Below, in pieces: positions 25,480 to 36,675 of a DNA stretch of 64,000 bases. Both the position numbers and the translations under genes were made by a program. Each line of letters begins with the position of its first letter. Position 1 is the first letter of the stretch. The stretch spans positions 744,001-808,000 of the forward strand of contig NW_019028995.1 of the NCBI RefSeq assembly GCF_002105155.1. The letters are read 5' to 3'. The notes beneath the pieces were generated by a model, which ran no database searches, was not told where the DNA came from, and saw nothing but the letters and a program-made list of their open reading frames with translations. Source of the DNA: Lobosporangium transversale. Taxonomy: Eukaryota; Mortierellomycota; Mortierellomycetes; Mortierellales; Mortierellaceae.

Positions 25480-25857
25480 ATGCCGTTTTTCCCTTCAATA
25501 ATAACTGCTAAAGCAATTCTTCTCTTCGATATTCTGAGCACATTCGTGTTCACTGCAGCCGCAACACCCATCCTTCACCACCGAGCTAGACATGAGCCCT
25601 CGCTGAGGCATAGTCTTAATGTCGGTGACATCAAGCCCGCGAAGAATGCTGTTGTGATCACCTCACACACAACATTTGCTCCCATAACAGACATCGTTCC
25701 TGTCACGACAGTCAAGCCCATAGTCAATCTATTACCGACCGACTATAACGACTGTTCTGATTCGGCCTGCGAATGCGCTATTTATGGCCATGCTCCTCAT
25801 GCTCTGATCAGACATAATAAGTGGTGTCTTTATTGTATTCCCGATGTCAACAGATGA
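25480..25857 (+). CDS. small secreted Cys-containing protein, unknown function
   Basis: 125 residues in one exon. A hydrophobic leader (about residues 9-30, ending near AAATPILHH) looks like a signal peptide. The middle is Val/Thr/Ile-rich with repeated PxT/V patterns (FAPITDIVPVTTVKPIV). The C-terminal 35 residues hold five Cys (DCSDSACECAIYG...WCLYCIP). No domain is recognised. Size, leader and Cys content fit a small secreted or wall-associated fungal protein. A good TATA-like element precedes it. It shares its upstream region with the divergent transporter. Confidence 0.6.
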   Translation: MPFFPSIITAKAILLFDILSTFVFTAAATPILHHRARHEPSLRHSLNVGDIKPAKNAVVITSHTTFAPITDIVPVTTVKPIVNLLPTDYNDCSDSACECAIYGHAPHALIRHNKWCLYCIPDVNR

Positions 25858-26271
25858 CCTATGATAGACCCTTATGACCGCGACATACGCAGGCAGCAAT
25901 AGCGTACTTATGGAGGATCAACCAAATACATAAGTGAAGCAACGCAATAAAGATGGTAGAACTCAAATAGCAATTCACGGTCAAATTGATTAATTAAAGG
26001 ATACATGTTCTATGTACTTTTAATGCTTGCGCTTGTAAAGGATCGCGAACAAGAACCATGGATATTATTGCTTTTTACAAAATGTACTACAATATACTGA
26101 TTACCAGAGATCATCGGCGACTTATGATACCAATGATTTATACTTAAGCACCACTGATGGTGGAGGCTAAAGAGGTTTTAGAAATAATTAGGTTATCGTT
26201 TATTCACAAAAGGGAGTCTCCACTTAGAGAATCAATCTATCTTTATCAAAGGTCATTAAATGTCAAGAAGT
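25858..26271. other. intergenic, probable 3' regions
   Basis: No gene seen. It lies between the secreted-protein gene and the end of the GDA1-type gene (convergent) and probably holds both 3' UTRs. Confidence 0.5.
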
Positions 26272-28102
26272 CTATGCGCCAACAAACCAGCGATCTTGTA
26301 GAACCTCAATACTAGCACCCAAACACCAGCCTGTCTCATAATCTCGGATTTTCTTGGCCAAATTGATTTTACGCTCCTTAGAGATGCCATAGCCATATCC
26401 AAGTAACCCATAGATGTAGCTCAGATCCATGCACATTTCTGCAACTTCACCAAGCTCCTTCTTGGCTTCTGCAATATTCTCAAACTCCTCAAAATCATTC
26501 TCATCCGCTACACATACACGATCGGTCAACTCTGCAAGTTCTCCCAAGGTCATGTCCTGCGTTGGAGTGTCGCTTCCGAGACGGAAAGGTGCGACTCGGT
26601 CAAAAATGTATGAGAATGCATAAATGTCGGAATCGAAAGATGTAGTGAGCGATGGCTGATAAACACCATTGAAGGAGCATGGACTCTGGTTACAAGCCTT
26701 GTTTTTGTAAAAGATAGCCTCCACAACGCGCCTGCATTCTCCAGCGGGATCTGAAACTCCAATTAGTGTGACATCATTGCCATCATAATCCCATGTTATA
26801 CGTGTGTGGACAGGCATGCAGGGATGAAGATACTCATACTGTTCCAGGTTGATGTTATGAACGTTGGGGATGGGGTTCTCGACGACGAAGCGGTGAATCT
26901 GTCGTCGAGCCTCATTGAGTCCATAGCCAAGGTACGAATGCTGGAATAAAACATAGCCGTTTCCATTGAAGCTTTTGGACACACGGTGGTTACCCTGCGC
27001 AATAGAATGTCCATTGATCAACTTGGGCTCAAAAACAATCTGCGTAGAAGCTCCACCTAGATCCATGACTGCGACAGTTGGGCTCTTTTCGAGCGAACTG
27101 ATTCTTCGCAGAAGATAGTTTACAGTAACCCATGCATATACGCCTATCATAGAAATGCAATTATCAATAAAGAAGAGTTTTTTTTAAAAAAAAAAAAAAA
27201 AAAAAAAGCCGTATTATAACTCCTGATATTGAATTGCCTCAAACTAACCTTCATCAGATCCCTCCATAACGGCAACACCTTGCTCCTTAATAATAGGGAA
27301 TGGGTATTGAGTCTCTAATCTCCTGCGAACAGCTGTTAGGATATTTGTGGATTTGGCCTCACCCAAGAGCCTTAGTCCAGCTGTAGCTTTAACTGCAATA
27401 GGTGTGCTCTTATACAAATACTTGGGCACAGCCTTAAGAGCAGACTCGAGTAAAGGGTCCAAGCTTCTTGCAGCACCTTCTGCATCCTCATCATAAGATG
27501 ACAAACCAGGCTTGAGTTGCTCAAAAAGCTCACTCTCTAGCTCAGGCGTTGCTTTACAGTAGTTGAACTTGTAGGCATGAATACGTGATCCTGATGATCC
27601 TGCGTCGATCATGAGCACATATTGAATTAGAGGTCGTCCTGGATGAGGAAGTGTGCAGTGTTCTGATGTGATATCTGCAGGCCACGTTGCCAAAGCCTTA
27701 TCATGCAAAGAGTCTAAGATTTTAAGAATCAAAATTAATTAATAGCTGGAAAATTGTACCCCTGAATCTTTTTATCTTGAGGCATTCCATACGTACCGAT
27801 AGCACTATCGTCGTGGGTGTTGGTTTGTCTTCGAGGAAGCATGACGAAGAAGAATAAAGTCAGACAAAAGGCCAGAATTGCACCATTGCGGAGCCAATAA
27901 CCTTTACGTGCCATAATTTGATCTCTCAAGACCATTACGTATGAGCAGATGGACAACCAAGAGAGGGGCTTTCTCTGCGCAGAAGAGGAAGATAAGTTTT
28001 TTTTTCTATTGGTATAGTTGGACGGAAGCAGCGAACTAGAACTTATTCTCTTGGCGAGCTTGAAAGAATTCCGTCTGGACAGCTTTGAAGATTCTCTGAT
28101 CC

Positions 28103-28143
<41 letters not shown>

Positions 28144-28370
28144 CAATTAGCTTCGGATGATATCCGGTCAATTGGTTGAACAGAAGTCGCACTGTTGCCT
28201 GGCTTGCTGGTCAACAAGGTGTGTTGTTTCTGGCTGAGCTGTATCTGTGATGAAGCAACTGGATCTGCTGCGGATGATGTGTGGTTCTCTTTTGATGAAT
28301 TAGAGAAGCGATTTGATGTTGAGATGAAAGATGGTAATGATGGATTTCGTCCACCGACAGTCCAGGACAT
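26272..28370 (-). CDS. GDA1: Golgi guanosine/nucleoside diphosphatase (GDA1/CD39 family)
   Basis: Exons 28370-27797, 27713-27249 and 27143-26272; 636 residues, or 491 if translation starts at the ATG at 27935 just before the membrane segment. It hydrolyses GDP/UDP released by Golgi glycosyltransferases so that nucleotide sugars can keep entering (family knowledge). One membrane segment (GAILAFCLTLFFFVMLP) gives type II topology. The apyrase-conserved regions are clear: DAGSSGSRI, TAGLRLL, a GSDEGVYAWVTVNY block, MDLGGASTQIVF and a C-terminal FSYIFDR region. The longer start adds a Ser-rich cytosolic tail with a run of about 13 Gln. An open frame continues upstream to 28826, but that part crosses a poly(Lys) tract and the neighbouring gene, so I reject it. 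Confidence 0.88.
28103..28141 (-). repeat. CAG/CAA repeat coding poly-Gln in GDA1 extension
   Basis: Alternating CAA/CAG Gln codons, about 13, in the proposed cytosolic extension. This part is coding only if the upstream start at 28370 is used. Confidence 0.85.
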
Positions 28371-28404
28371 GAGACTGATGAAACAAATAAGCGATGGTGC
28401 TATC

Positions 28405-28435
<31 letters not shown>

Positions 28436-28603
28436 GACGGGCATGTCTATCAATAGAACCGCACATGTACTTTGTTGCTGACACTAAAGGTTGGTGGTGA
28501 TACTTGTCAATATGGATTCGAGCATTTGTAACACCTACGACTGGATTATTTAATAAACATTTTGTAGGTTTTGGTTCTTCATTTGCACCATGTACTCTCA
28601 TCC
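28371..28603. promoter_or_regulatory. shared divergent promoter region of GDA1 and GPHR
   Basis: 233 bp between the proposed start codons of two Golgi genes facing apart. It contains a 26-nt T run (28405-28430). The interval is 668 bp if the downstream GDA1 start is used. Confidence 0.5.
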
Positions 28604-30996
28604 ATGAAACTCTCTGTTGGCTCCATTTTTGAAGCCTTGCTCCTTCTAGGTTCACAGGTCTTGTTCTTCTCACTCGCATGGCAGTTTCTCGTTCAGGGTC
28701 TTGTGCGTGACTATGCTTCCAACAGTTCCGACCAGGAATTCCTTCTTTCAGTCTTCCCCACAAGTACATACAGGCGCAAGCAAAAATGGTGGCAAGGTGG
28801 CATGCTCGTTCAAGTTGTGTTTGCACTCACATTGACTTGGAGCTGTCTGCTTTTTGAGCTCATTATTCTCGAAATCCTCGGAATGTTCAGTCGCGAGTAT
28901 GCTCTCTGTCATTGAAATGTCCATGGATTGATGGACAAGATGAGGCTAAAAGAAAGGAAACATTATTTACAAATTTCAATCGGTCTGTACTCATATAACC
29001 AAATAGATCCCGCTGGTATTTTTGGAGGCTCATTTTGTATGCCATGCTAGGACTTGTCATTGTGATCATTCCGTACTATCAATGCGTCCTCATTGTGCAG
29101 AATACAGGTTAGTTAAAATATTAGCCATGTCTTGATCAGGATTCAGCCATATTCCCGATGCTGACATCTACTGAGCATGCGTTTTAGGGATATCAACTCA
29201 AAAAGCGCTGCCAATCGCAGCTGCCATATGGTCAATATACTTTTACCTCTTTATCAAGGTCGGGAATGGGTTCCCTACTCCAGGTTAGCGAACGTATTTG
29301 ATCGGTCATTGGCATGATGATCTATAGATTACACGCGCTTACAAGTATAATACTTCCTTAGGAATATTCTCTATGGAATGGGGGATGTCGCGGGTTGGAA
29401 TTATCGGAGTGACAATAAGCGCCATCCTCTCTGGATTTGGAGCTGTCAATGGCCCGTATTCAAACTTGTTTTTCTTTTTACGGTAATTATACCACGAACA
29501 TTAAGAGATTCAAACCAAATTTATTGACAAAGAGCTTATAATCCACATACTGTTTCAATTTGTCAAAAATCTAGTCAAGTCACGGATGTCGATATCCAAC
29601 TTGCAGAAAAAAAGTGTATGCAAACCCTGGAGATGATTGCAAGGAAAAAGAAGCAAATTATGCTCCAGGAGACTAGGCTTGGAGCACTTGATGTGAGTCA
29701 ACCATAAGAAGTAGTTGGTAATAGCTGTTGGTCAACGTATATGTAATAACATGAATAAGTCTTCATTGAAACAATATCTGCCAACTCTTCCGGTATAGCC
29801 AAACGCGTCCAAAGTTGGAGGCTTTGTACGCAAGATTTTCGGTACCGTTTCGGGCAGTTCTGGAATGGAGGGTAAGATGTGATTGATTAACATTTATAAC
29901 CTTTATTGTTCTGCTTATGGTCTGTAACGTCATATTGACTTTCTACTTGTCTCCAGATCTGCAGGGTCTGAAACAGGAACTGGCTGCCCTGGAAGGAATA
30001 TCTAGGCAATTGTTCCTGGATATTGATGACCTATATGTCGAAAAGGTCCGAACAATACTGTCTTTGGGTCCTTTTTATAACTCCCAGTTTGTTGCAAAAT
30101 ATCTAATTTGTTTTCTGTATTCTCCAGGCGCGATTAGAGTATTCAAAAACATGGCAAGGCAAATATAGTAACCTCCTGGGTTATATTTTCTCAATTTACT
30201 GCGTCTATAAACTGGCGATGGTAATTTGCACTTACCTTTTTTTTTTTTTTGTGCTTGGTATACTGTCAGTTCAATTAACATTCAGATTATTTTACACAAT
30301 GTAGGCGCTCATAAACACTTTGTTCAGTAGAGCTGGGTCAACAGATCCTATCACTGCTGTTATCAGCAAGTTTATTTCGTACACTAATATGAAGATTGAT
30401 GTACGGTTTTGGTCGCAGCAACTCAGTTTCTTTTTTGTTGGACTCATGATCTTTCTATCAATACGTGGACTGTTGCAGGTGCTATCCAAGTTTTTTCGTG
30501 CCTTTTCAAGACATATCTCTTCCAACAATATCATTTTATTCTTGGCACATATTATGGGCCTTTATTTCTTGAGCTCTGTTCTTACCATGCGCCAGAGTCT
30601 CCCTATCGAGTACAGGTCCATCATTTCCGATTCACTTGGCGCTCTGGAATTTGATTTTTATCACCGATGGTATATTTATACATATATACTTTTGGTTGCA
30701 GGATTACATTGATTCCATTGCTAACTTTTTTTTTTTTTTTTTTTTTTTTTGGGCCTAATAGGTTTGATGTTATTTTCCTTATTAGTGGAATAGTCAGCAT
30801 GGCTTTCTTATATTTTGTGCACAAGGCTAGTGGTAGCAGTAATGTTCTTGCTAAAGATCCCACCTTTGAGCTTATGATTGAGCATGATATTTCTGATTAT
30901 CGTCTTTCCAAATCTCACGATTTCCAGTCCGCTAAATCCTCAGATTCACGTTACAGTATATCTTTGACGGCGCAATGGCGCTCGCGTGGATCTTGA
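28604..30996 (+). CDS. Golgi pH regulator (GPHR/GPR89 family anion channel)
   Basis: Exons 28604-28896, 29007-29107, 29188-29283, 29362-29482, 29575-29692, 29799-29871, 29957-30045, 30128-30220, 30305-30669 and 30762-30996; 527 residues, all phases consistent. GPHR proteins are multi-spanning anion channels that counter proton pumping to keep the Golgi acidic (animal work). Family blocks visible: [21 protein letters not shown], a cytosolic coiled-coil loop ([17 protein letters not shown]), [14 protein letters not shown], the [13 protein letters not shown] helix, [13 protein letters not shown] and FYHRWFDVIF at the end. About nine membrane segments. The tail after the last helix is longer than in animals. 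It is divergent from GDA1 across a very short gap. Confidence 0.95.
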
Positions 30997-31209
30997 TTGT
31001 AGAATAAATTTGAATTAAAATAGCAAATAACAAAAATAACATCAACCATTCGCAAGATAGTAGATGCTTACAGGGTAGAAGTATAATAAGACATGATGTG
31101 TATTGAATTTATCATACTGTCCTAATGTTGCTCTAAAAATGCACTCGTGTTATTTTTCTCTCTGTAACATAATCGTATTTCTCTCTTCCCTGTTTGTCTG
31201 ATTCATATA

Positions 31210-31900
31210 TTAATTGTGCTCGCTGTACTTGTAGTTCCACTGGTCTTTTGGTACAGGAGTCTCTAATGGCTCCCAACTATATTATAAGAGTGCAAGACAA
31301 GTGACATATTAGTAACAAGTTGGTAGGCTACATGTGGCTGGCTTTTTTTTTTTTAATGTATTTCGATAGTCGCACTTACGGCCTCCACTCGAGCATCTTG
31401 TCCGCCAACTTGAGCTCTTCCACGGCTTGAACAACAACCTCTTCGATCTGGCCAGCGTCTAAAGCCTCCTCGATCTTGGCAATATCTTCAATACTCTGAA
31501 CAATATTCAAGCGGTGGGTGGTCAGTGCAGTGGTAGCTTGACGATAGACAGCATGATCAGGAAACTTTTCCAAGGTCTTAAGGGTATCATTATAAATGGT
31601 GATGAGGTGAGGACGAGGATCAGGATGAACAGGCAAACCATAGAGACCAGTAGTCTATCATTGTCATTATAAACGTTGTGAATTAGATTAGATGTTGCAA
31701 ATTATGATATACAAAAATGCATCATACATTTCGGAACGAGTCTCCGAGATCTGCAGAGTTCGGGTGATTTATCCTTTGTCTTTTTTTTAAATACAATGCG
31801 TGTTGCTGCAAGCCAAAGTTTTCTGACAAACTAGCAATCTGGCAGCTGTGAGCTGTACCTTCTTGGTCACGGCGCTTAGCAGACGTCTAGTTGCGAACAT
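31210..31900 (-). CDS. NDUFA5: NADH:ubiquinone oxidoreductase subunit NDUFA5 (B13)
   Basis: Exons 31900-31859, 31654-31380 and 31276-31210; 127 residues. It is an accessory subunit of the complex I peripheral arm in mitochondria. The short basic N-terminus (MFATRRLLSAVTKK) is encoded by exon 1 alone. TTGLYGLPVHPDPRP, an IEEVVVQAVEELKLADKM helix and the terminal WEPLETPVPKDQW match PF04716. Its presence implies a full complex I, which fermentative yeasts lack. Confidence 0.92.
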
Positions 31901-32960
31901 GGTGAGGATCAATGATGGGAGGAATGAAGAGATGTGTATTTCTACTCCTAATGCCTTAACGCCTTCAACAAAAGTTATTTTGGCTGAAGCTGCTTCACTA
32001 AGCTCAGTCACGTGATAAAGCAGAAATACCTGCAGCCTTCGCGATGGATTGATCTTCCTTCAGTGGGATATCGCCTTGTATTTCAAACCGCATTATTAAT
32101 GAACCAGCCTCGAATGCAGCTCAAAGAGGCAATGGCAAAAAAAAAAAACAGTGCGTTATGACACATTGAGCGATGATTTGATGCTCTGGCGCATCATCAT
32201 GGAGGCTAGTGTTGATTCCGAGCGGCTACTTAAGGCAACAGGATCTCTCTTAAGAGCACTTAAAGACGGTGTCAAGGTTATTCTAAAAGTCGTAGTGTAA
32301 CCGAATTGGTGTAAACATATTTACCTGGACAACAAGAATTGAGAAAGTATGGAGGCTATTGAGGTAAGCTCGCCCACAATTTAAGACGAATCATCAATCT
32401 GGGCTGAAGGAAATGTGTGGTTGTGAACTCACCACATTCGGATATTTAGTATTCGCTGTGGATAAAGAGCGTTGGTTGTACGTGCGGGTGATGGGCCTCT
32501 TCCTTTGAAGGAGCCGCATCATCAACCAACTGTAGTCCGTTTTAGCGAGGACCATGGAAGGCGTGTGTGTACAATCACTGGACTTAGCACAGTCGCAACG
32601 TGCCTCCTAGCGGGAGATGTGTTGTCGATATCGCTTTAAGAGCGACTCTTTTTCTTTAATTATTAGTTATCGCGTTCTTGGCGTCTCTCGGTGTAACGTT
32701 ACAGACTTTTCGAGTTTCTTCAAGTTTTTTTTTGACATATTCATAAACGATTAGATCCACGTCAGCTTGACTATATTAGGCTTTTTCAGATACAGCCTTG
32801 CATCATTGTCCTGAGCATGAGGACCTCAAGGCTTCAGCTTCGAGGTTGGAAGGTTCAAGTATGAATAACGGTGATTTACACTTCCATTTCGTGTTTATTG
32901 GGACTTTGAAGTAGCTACTTAACTATAAAATCTTATTCAAATAGAGCAGATCTCGGTCTT
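31901..32960. other. intergenic, with one exon-like block
   Basis: Mostly without coding signal. From about 32143 to 32281 on the plus strand, one frame reads coding-like text (SDDLMLWRIIMEA, then a Leu/Lys-rich helix) ending at a GTGTCAAG/GTTATT junction. I could not connect it to further exons, so I do not call a gene. Confidence 0.4.
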
Positions 32961-34318
32961 CTACTTACTGTCACCTGTCACCATGATTTCCATTCTATCA
33001 GGAGTCGTCATAGTGGGGATACCTTGAATGGCGATAGGCTTTGACCGTTTCCTGGTCAGCATTTCGGGTGTCGTCTTAATTAATGTCTGCACTTGGAAAG
33101 TGAAAAGAAAACGTCTTCGTGTAGATCTAGCTTCCCTAGAGTCACGGGCAGCGAAAACGACGACAACTTGCAGTGCAGGGTCGTATTGTTTACTCATCGC
33201 AAAGATCGCCACTTGCTTCCCGATGACCTGGAATGATACTACTGGAGGAATGGCAGTCCCCCCATATAAATCCAATGCATCCTTGTAAAAAATGGCTAGC
33301 CATAGACGATCGATGTTCTGGGATTCTGCAGTGGCCTTCTCCAGCTTAATCTCGCTATAGAACACCTCGGATTGACCCTCGGCCGCAAGTCCAATCACAT
33401 CAGGGCGACTAGGCAAATAACTCTGCCCTCCTTGGGCTCTTCTGGCACTCCCGGCTGATGAGCTAGAGTTCACGCTATTGGAGGAGTCAAATAAAATAAG
33501 ATTTCAATGAAGCTAGCTATCCCATAATAAACACCCTTTGCTGCACGTTTATGCTTACCAGTTAAACATGATCTCATGCTGGACGGACAAGAACTCCTCA
33601 AGCAGAGGTACAACAATCAACACCGTCCAACTCATCTCGGACCATGAAATCCTCCGGTTGTTAAACTTTCGAAACATGTTCAGTCCTACAAAAAAATAGG
33701 TGCTATCGCTTCCTCCTGGCAATGGTCGAAAGAACTCAAGACTTCTCTCATTAAGCTCAATGTCGAGATGGGTTTGGGATCGCGGTCCTCCTTCTCAGCC
33801 AGCCACATCTCATCAAAGGCCAGAGAGCGTAAAGCCTATATAAAGGTGTGAATGCAGGTTCTACTGTCTGAAAATCCTTTACAAAAAAGAATGCAGCTAT
33901 TATGAAGTCCCAAAAATATAGACGTACCTCCACCCAGCAGTGCTATTGGCTAGAAACTGCTTGCTCTCCTTATGTCCTCTTCCTCTGAAGTATAGACAGA
34001 ACTAAGGCATTCATTCTGATCGACGCCATCGCTTCTTGTCAAAGTCGTGGTGTTTGTCGCAAAAGTGCAGGATGCCGGACAACAGGCTGTAGTAGCGAAC
34101 GAGAAGCGTAAGAAGAAAGCCACATTAGAATATAGATGACAATCCTCAAAAACAAATTCATTCAGGCGTATGGCATACGCAATTCTGCCTACATCGTTAT
34201 GGTTTAGATTTTGTTCAACTCGAGCTCGGTTGTACCACGACGTTATGTCCGAGCCAGTGCATCGTGATGATATAGCTTGATATATAGTTTTTGCTGTTTT
34301 ATTTTTCTTCCTTGGCAT
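32961..34318 (-). pseudogene. PD-(D/E)XK-like fungal repeat-family gene, apparently broken
   Basis: Two adjoining exons are convincing: about 33835-33559 and 33474-32961, joined by an 84-nt GT-AG intron with matching phase. The second encodes RPDVIGLAAEGQ...VFYSEIKLEK, resembling the R-x-D...E-x-K core of PD-(D/E)XK nucleases, then DRLWLAIFYKDALD and VSFQVIGKQVAIF. The first exon changes frame near 33750: one frame reads LAFDEMWLAEKED upstream, another reads SWSEMSWTVLIVVPLLEEF downstream. The N-terminal piece (34318 to about 34130, start MPRKKNKTAKTIY) also does not join in frame. At least two breaks are implied. The domain assignment is by pattern only. Confidence 0.5.
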
Positions 34319-34527
34319 GTAATAGATGGTTGTTTTCTGTAAGTAGAAATCACAGAGTTGATGGAAGGTAAATGGGCAAATTTGCCTGGTTTACAGTCCA
34401 AGGGATAAACTAAGTGAGTAGGCCTTGGCCATGGCTCGTGTTTCTTACTTTTTTTTTTTTTTTTTTTTTTTTTGGAGCGCATACACGGATTGAGCTGATG
34501 AACAATTTAGAAAAAATGCATCAATTG

Positions 34528-35005
34528 CATTCGAAAGTGGTTTTTATAACCAAATCCATTATGAAATCGGTTGTAAAAATGACTGAATTGACCTCCACAA
34601 AAGATATCCTTTAAAACGTGAAATTTAAAATCACATATATTGGTGCACATAACAAAATATGTCTTCACTCTTTATTCAGGCAATTAACACCATGATCAAA
34701 AAGATTATGAACAAAAGACGCAGCCATTCTCGCTTGAGGCGAAGGCATGAGCCGTAAAACTGAAGCCCCCTCCCCCCTTTCCTCTCTTCCAAGAAGGGTA
34801 AAGCATACATTAAACACGAACTGGAAGAAATCCAAACGATATTATGACACCACTTGAGTACTGTCATGAGGGAGATATATCAGCATAAAGTTGATGTACG
34901 CCAATATACGTGGCACGTTTTAAAATACATCTTTTGTGGAGGTCAATTCATCCATTTTACGACCGATTTCACTATGAATTTGGTCGTAAAAACCACTTTC
35001 GACTG
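34528..35005. mobile_element. 478-bp non-autonomous element with long inverted repeats
   Basis: The ends 34528-34620 and 34913-35005 are inverted copies about 90 bp long, at roughly 85-90% identity. Both begin CA(T/G)TCGAAAGTGG and share a perfect 20-bp stretch around GACCTCCACAAAAGAT. The right end is followed by TA; on the left the corresponding dinucleotide is TG, possibly mutated. The 290-bp core has no credible gene. This fits a foldback or MITE-type DNA element mobilised in trans. Confidence 0.85.
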
Positions 35006-35454
35006 TAGTAGAGCTTTCGTATTTATTTTTCCTCTGGAACTATGGAGACAGCGATCTACCATTCAGACCACCGCTCAAATCATTTCATTCTTGACTTTAA
35101 AGAAACAGAAAGAAAAGCTGCGTCGAATAGCCGTATTTATTATTATGCAACAAAAGACTCCTTATAAACAAAAAATCTTCGGAGGAATCTTTGAAGCAAT
35201 CAGAGATGTAGCGACAACTCATATTTACAGGAGGTAAGAAGGAATGTTAATATATGGAGCTGGAGTATCTATAGAAGAGCACCACTTGTTTCCATTCTCT
35301 ATGCGTCGCCTGAGTTATGAAGGTGCCTTTTGTTTTCCCTTAACAGTACCATATCCACAAGATTGTTGTTAGTAAGAAAGTCATCCATTAAAAGGCGCAT
35401 CTTTAAGAGCCATGTCCCCTAAACCAGACTGTAAAATCATAGATAGCTTGCATT

Positions 35455-36675
35455 TTATTCCTTTTGGTAAGAAGAATCGGATAACGCAATATGGTGCGAA
35501 CGGAGTAAGTCAGCTACTTCATCCTTCGAATCCTCGCAATTCACAAGGCCATTCAGCTCAGAAATACTTGGCCAATTGTATATAATCCATGTGGCATCTC
35601 CATATTCCATAAACTGGCGGCGATCATTTGGGAATTCTGACAACTGCTTCAAATTGACTAATTCATCCAGACCTGCTCTTAACGTCAAGTCTAATGTTCC
35701 ATTATCATAATAGTATGTGTATGCCCCTGTCAAAGCAAGTTTCTGTAATCGGGTCAACCTGCCTAGCTGTCTAAACACAATACGCTGCTTCTCCATGCCT
35801 TCCAACGTGCATCTCTCAACATCAGCTTCAAGCTGGATGGCCAAAAGAATGAGGTTAGTGCTAACCCATTCTACTCCTTTGACGATTTCTGTCACTGTGA
35901 TTTTAGATCCTATCAGTTCCTTCAAACGTGGACAATTAGACAAGATCGCTTGAACAGTACCATCAGCCTCTTCGCTGTAGTGATACAATCGCAGAACCTC
36001 AATTGTATCGCAGAGTCTCCGATCCCTTCTCTTTTGTACTATACGTCCATGCAATGTTTTAACCTAATTGATATAACTTACTATGTAATATGGAACTAGA
36101 GTTCAATAGGACAAAGAGAGGGTTCTTATTTCTGGGCAGACGATATCTTATGTACTGAAAGATATCATCTGCCCCACGTGAGTGGTAATTTAAATTATCG
36201 TATACGCTATATGGGTCAATATGGTGCAGTCCATCCTCCAAATTCTTGTGTTCATCTGCTAGTAGTCTCGAATAGAGAGTGGACCGAAATTACAATATGG
36301 AGCGTCTAGCCGTTTTAGTTCAGTCATCTGACTGAGAAGCGCCGCCATATCCCCATCCTCTATTCCCAAAGTTGGGAGGCATAAATCTGATACACTCGTC
36401 AGCGCGTACGGACGACGAAGGAATGCTGATTTGTAGAAATCAATATGTGTTTGCCGCTTAAACCTGCTTTTCTCAATGATATCATTAAAATACAGTGAAC
36501 GTAATCCTGGACATCTCCTGGCCAACATCCCGAGGCAATACGATTGTGTATAATGTTCAGAATCAAGTATTTTGACATCAACAAAGCTTAGCCTAGTCAC
36601 ATTTGGGAAACTGGATTTGTCTGTGTCGTCGTTCAAAAAGTTGGAAGGCATCCGATCGATGATTACTTCAGACAT
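35455..36675 (-). pseudogene. leucine-rich-repeat / F-box-like protein gene, disrupted
   Basis: Three segments in different frames follow each other on the minus strand: 36675-36259, 36241-36059 and 36054-35455. They show irregular LRR text: CPGLRSLYFND, MTELKRLDAPYCNFGPLS, then LRLYHYSEEADGTVQAILSNCPRLKEL and LGRLTRLQKLALTG followed by a TLDLTL..GLDELVNLKQL unit. The pattern resembles the large LRR/F-box-like family of Mortierella-type fungi. Junctions lack introns of credible length (one GT-AG candidate is only about 18 nt), so frameshifts are more likely. An N-terminal F-box was not found; upstream sequence to 36850 has only fragments. Confidence 0.55.

Noticed and set aside
28371..28826. 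Further N-terminal extension of the GDA1-type protein
   Set aside because: It would cross a poly(Lys) tract and run antisense through exon 1 of the Golgi pH regulator.
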